NCBI GenBank assembly: GCA_009783465.1
Contig: WRDM01000010.1
Span: 1 to 64,000, forward strand
Direction of reading: 5' to 3'
Source of the DNA: Phycisphaerae bacterium
Lineage (GTDB): Bacteria > Planctomycetota > Phycisphaerae > SM23-33
DNA: 64,000 nucleotides
Shown here piece after piece: positions 39,178 to 48,123 of the stretch. Under the pieces are notes generated by a model, which saw only the letters and a list, made by a program, of their open reading frames with translations, was not told the origin of the DNA and ran no database searches. The translations under genes and the position numbers were made by a program. Positions within the stretch are counted from its first letter, which is position 1; every line of letters starts with the position of its first letter.

Positions 39178-40452
39178 ATGAATGTTCGGTTTCTTCATGC
39201 GGCTGATTTGCACTTGGATACGCCGTTTTCGGGGTTGTCGGCGTTGGAGCCTGGCGTGGCGTCGGCGTTGCGGGACGCGTCGTTGGCGGCGTGGGACAAT
39301 CTGGTGGCCTTGGCGGTGGCGAGGGCGGTGGATTTCGTCGTGCTCGCGGGGGATATTTACGACGGCGAGGACCGCGGCGTACGGGCGCAGTTGCGGCTGG
39401 CGCGGGGGTTGGAGCGGCTTTCGGCGGCGGGCATTTCCACGTTCATCGCGCACGGCAATCACGATCCGCTGGGCGGGTACAGCGCGATTCGCCAATGGCC
39501 TGCCGGCGTGCATATTTTCGGCAGCGAGCGTGTGGAGCGGCGGACGATCGAACGCGACGGGCGCGAACTGGCGCATGTGTACGGCGTGAGTTACTCGCAG
39601 CCGGCGGTTCGGGAGAATCTGGCGGCGGGGTTTTCTCGCGAGGGCGGTGGGGGGCTGCACGTCGGCGTGCTGCATTGCAACGTGGGCGGCAGCGGTGAGC
39701 ACGATGCGTACAGTCCGTGCGAATTGGCCGACCTGGAGCGGGCGGGCATGGATTACTGGGCGCTGGGGCACATTCACCGGCAGACGACGCTGCCGGCCCG
39801 CGGCTGTTGGGCGGTGTACAGTGGCAACACGCAGGGTCGCAGTCCCAAGCCCAGCGAGTGCGGCCCCAAGGGCGTGATGATCGTGGAGGCGGACTCGGCC
39901 GGCGGCGTGCGGTCGGCCGAGCACGTGCCGGTCGACGCGGCCCGGTTCGTGCACGACGAGTTGGACGTGGCCGACGTGGCGGATCTGTCGGCGCTGCGAG
40001 CGGCGTTGCTGGAACGCGCGGCGGCGCTGCGGGCCGAGCACGACGGGCGGGCGCTGGTGATTCGGATGACGCTCGCAGGCGCGGGGCCGGTCCACGCGGA
40101 TGTGCGGCGGCCTGGCGCGATGGAGGAGTTGCTGGCCGAGTTGCGGCGGGAGTGCGAGGCCGAGCGGCCTGTGTTGTATTGGGAGGGGCTGTTGGACCGC
40201 ACGCGGGCGGCGTTGGCGTTGGACCGGATCGCCGAGCGGGGCGATTTTTCCGCCGACGTGCTCGCGCAGGCCAGGCTGCTGTCGCGGGATCCCGAGCGGC
40301 TTGACGAGTTGATGCAGGCGCACACGGCGGAGTTGAAACGGATTCCCGCGCGCTGGACGCGCGACCTGCCGCCGGCGGATGCGCAGGCGATTCTCGACGG
40401 CGCGATGTGGCTGGCGCTGGAGATGCTGCGGGAAGGGGAGAAGACAGAATGA
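39178..40452 (+). CDS. SbcD/YhaO-like DNA repair exonuclease (calcineurin-like phosphoesterase)
   Basis: FLHAADLHLDTPFSG, VVLAGDIYDGEDRG, FIAHGNHDPLGG, YWALGHIHRQ. Confidence 0.92.
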   Translation: MNVRFLHAADLHLDTPFSGLSALEPGVASALRDASLAAWDNLVALAVARAVDFVVLAGDIYDGEDRGVRAQLRLARGLERLSAAGISTFIAHGNHDPLGGYSAIRQWPAGVHIFGSERVERRTIERDGRELAHVYGVSYSQPAVRENLAAGFSREGGGGLHVGVLHCNVGGSGEHDAYSPCELADLERAGMDYWALGHIHRQTTLPARGCWAVYSGNTQGRSPKPSECGPKGVMIVEADSAGGVRSAEHVPVDAARFVHDELDVADVADLSALRAALLERAAALRAEHDGRALVIRMTLAGAGPVHADVRRPGAMEELLAELRRECEAERPVLYWEGLLDRTRAALALDRIAERGDFSADVLAQARLLSRDPERLDELMQAHTAELKRIPARWTRDLPPADAQAILDGAMWLALEMLREGEKTE

Positions 40453-41005
40453 CGGAAAATCCGAAATGCGAGAGGCGACATTCGAAACAAAGCGAGCCTG
40501 TGGCATTGCGTGTGTGTGGATTTCACATTGAAGGCGCATCACGTGGCCTCCCCGGTCTCGCGTTGCAGTGCCGGCACACAGCCCCGGCAGGGGCGTCTTG
40601 GGTAGCCCAGGGTGAGCGGTACGCCGCGAACCCTGGGGCAGGCGTTGTATCAAATTCTCTTGTCGTGCCTGACGCCACTGGCCGAGGGCGCCTACGCGGG
40701 CCTGTATGGATTCGAACGACACGCACAGGGGAACGAGCGCGTCGTTCGCTGCCGTATTCACATGACGGTGTGCCCTCGGCCAGTGGCGTCAGGCACGAGG
40801 AGGGAGTAAAAAGGGCCTTGTCCCCAGGGCTCGCGAGTACGCTCGCCCTGGGCTACCCAAGACGCCCCTGCCGGGGCTGTGTGCCGGTACTTCGACGCGA
40901 GGCTGTGGAGGCTTCTTGTTGCGCCTTCAGCGTCGAAACCACACTCCTGCAACGCGACAGCCTCCGTTTGTTTCAAATTTCGAGATTCGGATTTCGAATT
41001 TCAGA
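40448..41005. repeat. B2: long family B inverted repeat nested in TTCGAAAT-type (family S) arms
   Basis: gaaaatccgaaatgcgaga...ttcgaaacaaagcgagcctgtgg / ccgtttgtttcaaatttcgagattcggatttcgaattt; inner cgtgcctgacgccactggccgaggg...ccctcggccagtggcgtcaggcacg. Confidence 0.9.
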
Positions 41006-41042
41006 CGCACCGATACGCGGTTTGATTTCATGAAACGAAAAA

Positions 41043-43490
41043 ATGTTTATAAAAACCATACACATCGAAACCTTCGGCATTCTCCGTGACTGGTCGGTTG
41101 ACCTGTCGCCGGGGCTGACGGTGTTTGTCGGGCCTAACGAGGCGGGCAAGAGCACGTTGCTGGGGTTTGTGCGGGCGATGCTGTTCGGGTTTCCGTCGCG
41201 TCGGTCGGCGGAGGTTTCGTATCCGGCATTGGGTGGCGGGCGGCTTGGCGGGCGGATCGTGCTTGGACTGACGGAGCGTGACGGCGTAGCGGTCGGCGGG
41301 GAGATGGTTGTGGAGCGGTTCGACGAGAAGCGTGGCGGGTTGTCGATCGTGTTGCCCGGCGGCGGTGAGGGTGGGGAGGAGTCGTTGCGTGCGTTGCTTG
41401 GGCAGGCGGACCGGGGGCTTTTTCAGAGTATTTTCGCGTTCAGTTTGACGGAGTTGCAGTCGTTCGCGACGTTGAACGCGGCGGGCGTGCGGGATCACAT
41501 TTTTTCGGCGAGCATCGCGGGGGCGGGCCGGTCGGCGTCGGCGGTGAAGGGTCGGCTGACGGCGGGCATGAAGGAGATTTATTCACCGGGCGGTCGTAAG
41601 CACGGTGTGGCGGCGGTTGTGGAGGAGTTGGAGTCGTTGTCGCGGCAGATCGACGAGTCGCGAGCGGCGTTGCGGCGGTACGGGTCGGTGTGCGAGGCGC
41701 AGCAGGCGTGCGAGGCGGAGATGGCGGCGTCGGCGTCGGCGGAGGAGACGCTGTGGGCCGAGCAGGGGCGGCTGGAGACGCTGCTGGCGTGCTGGCCGAT
41801 TCAGACGCGCGCGGCGGACATTCGGGCGAAGCTGGCGGAGTTGTCTTCATCGACGTCGGCGGAGGAGACATTCCCTGTCGACGGTCTGGCGCGGTTGGCG
41901 GAGCGTACGGCGCGATTGGAGTCGGCCGAGCGAGCAGCCTCGGAGGCGGCGAGCGAGGACGAGGCCGCAAGGTCGGCGGAGGATGCGGCAGCAAAATCGT
42001 TGGCGGAGGCGGACGCGGCGGGGCTGCCGGCGGACTGGGACGCGGCAGAGACGGCCTTGGCGGAGCTGCGGGCGGCGTCGGCGAGGCAGGACGAACTGGA
42101 CGAGCAGTTCAAGGCGGCGCAAACGGCGTACGAGGTGGCGGTGGCGGCGGCGGAATTGTGCCGCCGCCGGTACAAAAATGCCAGCACGCGTTGGGTGGTC
42201 GGGAGTGTGGTGGTCATATCCCTGCTGGTCGCGGTGATGCCGTGGCAGGCCAGGAGTGGCAACGCGGCGGTGACGGTTCTGCTGTCCGTGGTGTTCGCGG
42301 CGTTTGTGTCGGTTGCGCTGTGGCGGCAGGCGGTGTTGAAGCGGGAGTCGGTTCCTCCGGAGGATCCGTCGACGTTGGGGCGTCGGTTGGAGGCGTTGTC
42401 GGTTCGTCGTGAGGCGGCGCGGGCGTTGGTGGCGGAGCGGTCGCGTGCGTTGGGGCTGGCGGCGGAGGCGTCGTCGGCGGAGGTGGCCGCGCTGGATCAG
42501 CGGTGGCGTGCGTGTCGGCGGGTGGCGGATCAGCGGGAGGCGCTGGCGGCTCGTGTGGCGGAGGCGGGGCGTCGGCTGGCGGCGCGGGCGGCGGAGGCCG
42601 AGCGGGCGCGGGAGGCGGTGGCGGCGTTGTTTGCGGAGGCGGGCGTGGTGGACGAACGGGCGTTTCGCGAGCGGAGCGAGATGACGCGGGCGCGGCAGGA
42701 GTTGCGGCGGGAATTGACGGCGTTGGAGTCGCAACTGACGGAGCGTCTTGGCGGCCCGTCTTCGCTTCGCTCCGTCGCGGAAGGGGCAGCGGTGTTGGAG
42801 GCGGAGTTGGTGACGGGGCAGGTGGATGGTTGGCGGGAGCGGCTTGCGGAGGCGGGCGAGGCGTTGACGCGGGCGAAGGCGCGTCACGAGCAGGCGGTGC
42901 GGGCGCATCAGGACGCCGGTCGGTCGCGGGCGGCGATGGAAGAATCGGTCGACGTGCCGACGCTGGAGATGGTGTTGGCGTCGCGTCGGAGCGAGTTGGC
43001 GGGGTTGGTGGATCAGTGGCGTGTGCGGGCGTTGGCGCGGACGCTCGTGGAGGAGACGTTGCGGGAGTTCGTTCGTGCGCGTCAGCCGGCGGTGCTGGCG
43101 CAGGCGGCGGCGAGTTTCGAGGCCGTCACGGGCGGGGCGTATGCGCGGATCGAGCAAGAGATCGAATCGGACACGCTGACGGTGACGGATCGGCAGGGCG
43201 GTCGGAAGTCGCCCGAGCATCTCAGCCGTGGGACGGCGGAGCAGTTGTATTTGTGTTTGCGTCTTGGATTGGCGTCGGAGTTCGCGAGGCAGCGTTCGGC
43301 GTTGCCGGTGGTGATGGACGACGTGCTGGTGAACTTCGATCCGTTGCGGGCGTCGCGGATGGCGGCGGAGCTGGTCCGGTTCGCCCGTGAGCACCAGGTG
43401 CTGTTGATGACCTGCCAGCCTGGCACGGTGTCGCTGCTTCGGGAGGCGTGCGGGGACGAGGGCGTGCGGGTGGTGGAGATGGGGCGTTAA
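41043..43490 (+). CDS. SbcC/YhaN-like AAA ATPase
   Basis: IETFGILRDWSVDLSPGLTVFVGPNEAGKSTLLGFVRAMLFGF (Walker A); HLSRGTAEQLYLCLRLGLA; PVVMDDVLVNFD. Confidence 0.92.
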   Translation: MFIKTIHIETFGILRDWSVDLSPGLTVFVGPNEAGKSTLLGFVRAMLFGFPSRRSAEVSYPALGGGRLGGRIVLGLTERDGVAVGGEMVVERFDEKRGGLSIVLPGGGEGGEESLRALLGQADRGLFQSIFAFSLTELQSFATLNAAGVRDHIFSASIAGAGRSASAVKGRLTAGMKEIYSPGGRKHGVAAVVEELESLSRQIDESRAALRRYGSVCEAQQACEAEMAASASAEETLWAEQGRLETLLACWPIQTRAADIRAKLAELSSSTSAEETFPVDGLARLAERTARLESAERAASEAASEDEAARSAEDAAAKSLAEADAAGLPADWDAAETALAELRAASARQDELDEQFKAAQTAYEVAVAAAELCRRRYKNASTRWVVGSVVVISLLVAVMPWQARSGNAAVTVLLSVVFAAFVSVALWRQAVLKRESVPPEDPSTLGRRLEALSVRREAARALVAERSRALGLAAEASSAEVAALDQRWRACRRVADQREALAARVAEAGRRLAARAAEAERAREAVAALFAEAGVVDERAFRERSEMTRARQELRRELTALESQLTERLGGPSSLRSVAEGAAVLEAELVTGQVDGWRERLAEAGEALTRAKARHEQAVRAHQDAGRSRAAMEESVDVPTLEMVLASRRSELAGLVDQWRVRALARTLVEETLREFVRARQPAVLAQAAASFEAVTGGAYARIEQEIESDTLTVTDRQGGRKSPEHLSRGTAEQLYLCLRLGLASEFARQRSALPVVMDDVLVNFDPLRASRMAAELVRFAREHQVLLMTCQPGTVSLLREACGDEGVRVVEMGR

Positions 43491-43591
43491 AAAACATCGC
43501 GGCGGACACCGCCGTGGCAGGGGCATCCGCCGCTCATGTTGTTTACCTCGTTACCGAGGTCGTCGCGGGCTTGCGCCGCGACCTGGTTGGG

Positions 43592-43663
43592 TTACTTCTT
43601 GGCTGTTTTCTTCGCGGCCTTCTTTACAGCTTTCTTCGCGGCTTTCTTCGCAGCTTTCGCCAT
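43592..43663 (-). CDS. 23-aa Lys/Ala-rich micro-ORF MAKAAKKAAKKAVKKAAKKTAKK
   Basis: RC reads AGGAGG-TGACACC-ATGGCGAAAGCTGCGAAGAAAGCC...AAGAAGTAA; canonical SD and spacing. Confidence 0.75.
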   Translation of the reverse strand: MAKAAKKAAKKAVKKAAKKTAKK

Positions 43664-43700
43664 GGTGTCACCTCCTTTCGGAGTTTCCTGAGATGTCGAC

Positions 43701-43721
43701 TCGAGTCATTCCGTGACTCGA
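43701..43721 (-). promoter_or_regulatory. Hairpin in putative 5' UTR of micro-ORF
   Basis: TCGAGTCA-TTCCG-TGACTCGA. Confidence 0.55.
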
Positions 43722-43738
43722 CATTTCCTATATCACGT

Positions 43739-43766
43739 CTTATATCACGCACGCGGATACTTGCAA
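43739..43766 (-). promoter_or_regulatory. Putative sigma70-type promoter for micro-ORF
   Basis: TTGCAA-16 nt-TATAAG on minus strand. Confidence 0.4.
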
Positions 43767-43912
43767 GCACATCACACATTTTTTCGTCATTTTTCGGTGA
43801 AAAAAATGAATATTTTTCTCACGTGCACACCGCGATAGAGAGGCGTCGGCATGACGGATCGCAAAAAGATGAAAATTTATTAGGAAAATCGAATATTTTC
43901 GATGGAGGTATT

Positions 43913-44050
43913 TTTTGCCACAGGGGCACAGAGGAGACAGAGATGGGCGTTTGGTGTGTGAAAAATCTTTCGCGACGGCTTGCCGTTTTGCGCTGTGGGA
44001 CGTTTTACGGCGCAAAAGGCGAACCGTCGCGAAACTTTTTTCGTTCGTGA
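43913..44050. repeat. Family C left-arm-like sequence plus internal hairpin
   Basis: gccacaggggcacagaggagacagag; aaaaatctttcgcgacggcttgccgttttgcg...cgcaaaaggcgaaccgtcgcgaaacttttt. Confidence 0.7.
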
Positions 44051-44120
44051 GCGTCTCATTCCGTGTATCCTCAGATACGATTGTGGAAAAAACCGTCGGT
44101 TTCTTGCGGGAGAAAACACC

Positions 44121-46631
44121 ATGACGTTCAACCGGGTTTTTGCGGCAGCGATGGCGTGCGCGGTGGCGGCCTGGTGTATCGACGCCTCGCGGGCCGATAC
44201 GCAGCAAGCCGACATGGCCACGACGGCACCGACGACGATGACAGCATCGGCCACCGCCACCGCGCCAACCACTCAACCCGCGCCGCTTCCGGACTGTCTG
44301 ACCGACGACGAGCGGCTGTTGGCCCAACAACTCGACCAGCGCGTCGTCCAACTGCTGGCACTGCTGGGCGCCAAGCCAAATCCCGACACGATGGTAATTC
44401 AGGCCCCCGTTCTTCCCGACCATTTCCCGCCGCCAGGCAGCAACGAGCTTATTCCCGACACGAAGGACGGGGCCGATCAGAACGCCACCCTGGTTGCCTT
44501 GTTCTCACAGCTCGAGGGCGATTTCGTGCCCCGCGAGTTCGGCGATCAGCACGCCGCCCGGGCCGCCTTGCTGGCGATGCACGATGCCTTCGCGATGAGC
44601 CTGATCCGCCACCTCGACGACGATGCCAACGCCAAGCCCGCCGCCACCGCTGAAATCCGCGCGCGGATCACCGATACGCTGGCGAAAACCGCCCGGCAAA
44701 CACGCGAAGCCGTCATGCTTTCCTGTCTCTCCGCCGACCAGCGCGAGGCGCTCGAGGAACTCCGCCGACTCCAGCCGCGACTGCACGCCGATGCCCTCAG
44801 CAATGATCTCGACCGCCGCCGCACCGCCATCAAAGCCCTGGCCGACAAAAACATCCCGCTGGCCCAGGCAGAGCCGCTGCTGATCTTGACGCTACAATCG
44901 GAACAATGGTGGCAACTCCGGCCCGTCGTGATCGAGACTATCCACATCGGCAAATACCGCAGCAACGAACTGGAAGACACCCTGGTGCACCTGGCGTTCC
45001 AGAGTCCCTGGTTCAACAAAGGAGCTTGCGGCCTGCTGCGATCCTGGAAGTCCACTCGCGTCACGCCACGCCTGCTGGCCGTCATGAAACGGAACAACGC
45101 CCGATCGGACAATACCCCCTCGGGCGTTCTCGTGGAATTGCTTGCCGACCTCAACGATCCTCGCGCCATTCCCGTGTTGATGGCCATGTTCGAAGAGGCC
45201 TCGACAAAGGTCGAACGAACCGCAACCCTCGGAGAAAAAACATACACCTTGTCGAATGCCGACGCGCCGCTCTACCTCTTGATCCGCCTGACGGGCCAGT
45301 CGCCCGACGACTACAACGTGACTCCGATGGCGGAATATTATCACGAGGCCATGAGACAATGGGGCGGTTGGGACGGCTGGGTTACGGACGAAACGTACGG
45401 CTTTCTCGCGGGTCCAAGCCGCCAGGAGGCCATCGACAAGTTCAAGGCTTGGTACGCCAAAAACAAGGGCCGCTACGCGAACCTCCCGGCGATGGAACTG
45501 CCGGACGCGGACGCCAGGCCCCGGTATTTCGTCATGAATTCCTGGGCTTGGGCGGGCAAGCGGTTCGGTCTGGAACAATCTCTGGCGTCTCGGACGGACG
45601 TTCCCGCCACGCTGTGCGAGGCGATTGAGCAGGCCGTGGCGAAGATTGTGCCGGATCTGGATGCCGCCTCGCCGGCGGCACGAACGCGGGCACAGGACCG
45701 CCTGCTGGTCCTGCACGACCGGCTGACGGCGCCGCTGATCGACGCCGCCCGCGGACAGACTGACCATGACGACCCCGGTGCCCGCTTCCTGCTGCAATAC
45801 ATGGCCGCGTTGTCCGAGGGCCTGTCCCACGCCGCCACGCTGGACGGCCCGGCACGGGAAAAACTGCTCCGATTCCGCGCCGAGCAGGGTTGGCTCTTTC
45901 GCCTGTACTTTTCGATGGACGACTCCAACCAAGACGTAGCGCTCAGCCAGTTGGCTCACGTCAAAGACCCCGACGCAAACGCCGAGCCGCTGGTGGTCCT
46001 GGCGCTGCGGAGCGAAAATTCGGAGATCTTCCAGCAGGCCTGCCGCATCATCACCACGAAGAAGTACCGCGGCCCGCAGATCGTCGACCGGCTTTGCAAG
46101 GCCGTCGCCACCGGCAAAATGGACCGCCACGCCGAATACGCCGCCGCCAAGGTCCTGGGCGTTCTCAATGACCCGAACACAACCCCTCTGCTGCTGGAAC
46201 GGCTCAGGGAACGGGCATCGCCAGCCGACTCGTGGTATGTGATGGGGGGGAGGCTCGCCGCCGTGTATTCCGACGCGATGGTGGCGATGCAGGATCGGCG
46301 GCTGATTCCCGTGCTGGTCGAACGGTTGAGCCAGGACAGCAAGATCAGCAACCTGAACAGTACACGCACCATGACGTACTGTGTGAACGATTACTATCTA
46401 TACATCCTGTTGCGGCTGACGGGACAATCGCCGGAGGACTATCAACTCCTGCCCGCCGGCAGGAACGTCGTACTGCCCGAAAGCGACGACGCGCCGCCGG
46501 GATTTCTCGAGGAGGCCAACACGGACAAAAACGCCCGCGCCGCCGCGTACGAGAAAATGCAGCAATGGTGGGCCGAGCATAAGGATCAGCCGCCGTACAA
46601 GGATCTCGAACCGCTGCCGACGGCGGAGTGA
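44121..46631 (+). CDS. Large secreted protein of unknown function, HEAT-like alpha-helical repeats possible
   Basis: Signal peptide MTFNRVFAAAMACAVAAWCIDASRA; two internal similar segments LLIRLTGQSPDDYNVTPM / ILLRLTGQSPEDYQLLPA. Confidence 0.7.
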   Translation: MTFNRVFAAAMACAVAAWCIDASRADTQQADMATTAPTTMTASATATAPTTQPAPLPDCLTDDERLLAQQLDQRVVQLLALLGAKPNPDTMVIQAPVLPDHFPPPGSNELIPDTKDGADQNATLVALFSQLEGDFVPREFGDQHAARAALLAMHDAFAMSLIRHLDDDANAKPAATAEIRARITDTLAKTARQTREAVMLSCLSADQREALEELRRLQPRLHADALSNDLDRRRTAIKALADKNIPLAQAEPLLILTLQSEQWWQLRPVVIETIHIGKYRSNELEDTLVHLAFQSPWFNKGACGLLRSWKSTRVTPRLLAVMKRNNARSDNTPSGVLVELLADLNDPRAIPVLMAMFEEASTKVERTATLGEKTYTLSNADAPLYLLIRLTGQSPDDYNVTPMAEYYHEAMRQWGGWDGWVTDETYGFLAGPSRQEAIDKFKAWYAKNKGRYANLPAMELPDADARPRYFVMNSWAWAGKRFGLEQSLASRTDVPATLCEAIEQAVAKIVPDLDAASPAARTRAQDRLLVLHDRLTAPLIDAARGQTDHDDPGARFLLQYMAALSEGLSHAATLDGPAREKLLRFRAEQGWLFRLYFSMDDSNQDVALSQLAHVKDPDANAEPLVVLALRSENSEIFQQACRIITTKKYRGPQIVDRLCKAVATGKMDRHAEYAAAKVLGVLNDPNTTPLLLERLRERASPADSWYVMGGRLAAVYSDAMVAMQDRRLIPVLVERLSQDSKISNLNSTRTMTYCVNDYYLYILLRLTGQSPEDYQLLPAGRNVVLPESDDAPPGFLEEANTDKNARAAAYEKMQQWWAEHKDQPPYKDLEPLPTAE

Positions 46632-46720
46632 TCGCATCAATCATGTGTGAGCGACCTTCTTTTCTGGCAACGGTACGGGGCGATTAAGTCATACGGCTGG
46701 ACGTTCAAAAGACTGGAGTT

Positions 46721-47062
46721 TCCAAGCCCCGGCAGGGGCGTCTTGGGTAGCCCAGGGTGAGCGGTACTCCGCGAACCCTGGGAACGGAGTTTTTTCTCAT
46801 CCACAAATCATGCCTGACGCCACTGGCCGAGGTCACGCACGCGGGCCTGTACGGCTTCGAACGACGCGAACAGCAGGGAATGTGTGTGTCGTTCGATGCC
46901 GCCTTCCCGTGACGGTGCGACCTCGGCCAGTGGCGTCAGGCATGATGAAAGAATTCGCAAAACGTCTGGTCCCAGGGTTCGCGGAGTACCGCTCACCCTG
47001 GGCTACCCAAGACGCCCCTTCCGGGGCTGTGTGCCGGCACTCCAACGCGAGGCCGGGGAGGA
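46721..47062. repeat. B3: family B inverted repeat
   Basis: ccccggcaggggcgtcttgggtagcccagggtgagcggtactccgcgaaccctgggaa ... gggttcgcggagtaccgctcaccctgggctacccaagacgccccttccgggg. Confidence 0.93.
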
Positions 47063-47145
47063 ACCATTTTTCGTGCGGAACGTTTTACAATGTAAAAAGG
47101 CAGAGCCATCGCGAAATATTTTTCATATACCATGTGCCCCTCCTC

Positions 47146-47178
47146 TCTACGTCCTCTGTGTTTCTGTGGTAAAAAAAC
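47146..47178. repeat. Family C right-arm-like sequence
   Basis: ctctctacgtcctctgtgtttctgtggtaaaaaaac. Confidence 0.6.
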
Positions 47179-47180
47179 GT

Positions 47181-47915
47181 TCACTCCACCAATCGTCCGT
47201 CGAGGAGGTGGAGGACGTGGTCGGCTTGTTCGGCGATGGTGGCGTCGTGGGTGACCATGAGGATGGTTTGGCCCAGTTCGCGGTTGGTTTTGCGGAGGAC
47301 GTCGAGAATTTGCCGGCCTGTGTTGGAGTCGAGGTTGCCGGTCGGTTCGTCGGCGAGCAGGATTTTCGGTTGGTTGATGAGGGCCCGCGCGATGGCGACG
47401 CGTTGGCGTTCGCCTCCGGAGAGTTCCTTGGGTTTGTGCGAGAGTCGGCCTCCCAGGCCCAGGCGGTCCAGGAGCGTGGCGGCGCGTTTTCGCTGTTGGC
47501 CTCGTTGGGCGAGCCAGCCGAGCGTCGAGTGGTCCACCATGGCGGCCAGCGCGACGTTTTCCAGCACGTTCAGCTCCGACAGCAGGTGGTAGAATTGGAA
47601 GACGAATCCGATGTCGCGGCAGCGCATGCGGTGTCGCTGCCCGCTCGAAAGCGTCGCCGCCGCCCGGCTGTCGAGCGTGATCTCGCCCTCGTCGGGCTTG
47701 TCCAGCAGGCCGATCAAATGCAGCAGCGTGCTCTTGCCGCTTCCGCTGGCGCCAACCATGGCCACGAACTGCCCCTTGCGAACCGACAAACTCACGCCCC
47801 GCAGCACCGGCAACGTCGTTTTGCCGAGATGATACGTTTTATGCAAATCCCGCACGACAACGGCGGCGTTGGTTGGGGCGGGGTTGTTTATTTTTTTGCC
47901 GATGGTGAACCTCAC
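47181..47915 (-). CDS. ABC transporter ATP-binding protein (LolD/MacB type)
   Basis: MVGASGSGKSTLLHLIGLLD, ELSGGERQRVAIARALINQPKILLADEPTGNLD; GTG start. Confidence 0.93.
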   Translation of the reverse strand: MRFTIGKKINNPAPTNAAVVVRDLHKTYHLGKTTLPVLRGVSLSVRKGQFVAMVGASGSGKSTLLHLIGLLDKPDEGEITLDSRAAATLSSGQRHRMRCRDIGFVFQFYHLLSELNVLENVALAAMVDHSTLGWLAQRGQQRKRAATLLDRLGLGGRLSHKPKELSGGERQRVAIARALINQPKILLADEPTGNLDSNTGRQILDVLRKTNRELGQTILMVTHDATIAEQADHVLHLLDGRLVE

Positions 47916-47927
47916 TCAATATCAAAA

Positions 47928-48117
47928 AGCCAATAGCCAGTAGCCAATAGCCAGCAGGGCTTGCGGTGCATTTTTGTAAAATCGCACATTACGCTGGCGA
48001 GAGTGGTCTTGATACTTCGCGGACTCAAAGGCCGGTATCATATTTACACCGTCAATCTGCTCTGATTTACAGAAATTTTTTCCATACCTATTGGCTACTG
48101 GCTGATGGCTATTGGCT
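47928..48117. repeat. E5: heptamer-arm element (class AGCCA[AGT]), core type 2
   Basis: AGCCAATAGCCAGTAGCCAATAGCCAGCAGGGC ... CCATACCTATTGGCTACTGGCTGATGGCTATTGGCT. Confidence 0.95.
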
Positions 48118-48123
48118 CGTTTT

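Noticed and set aside
41847-43526. 559-aa minus-strand ORF
   Set aside because: Antisense shadow of the SbcC/YhaN-like gene; Arg/His/Pro low-complexity translation.
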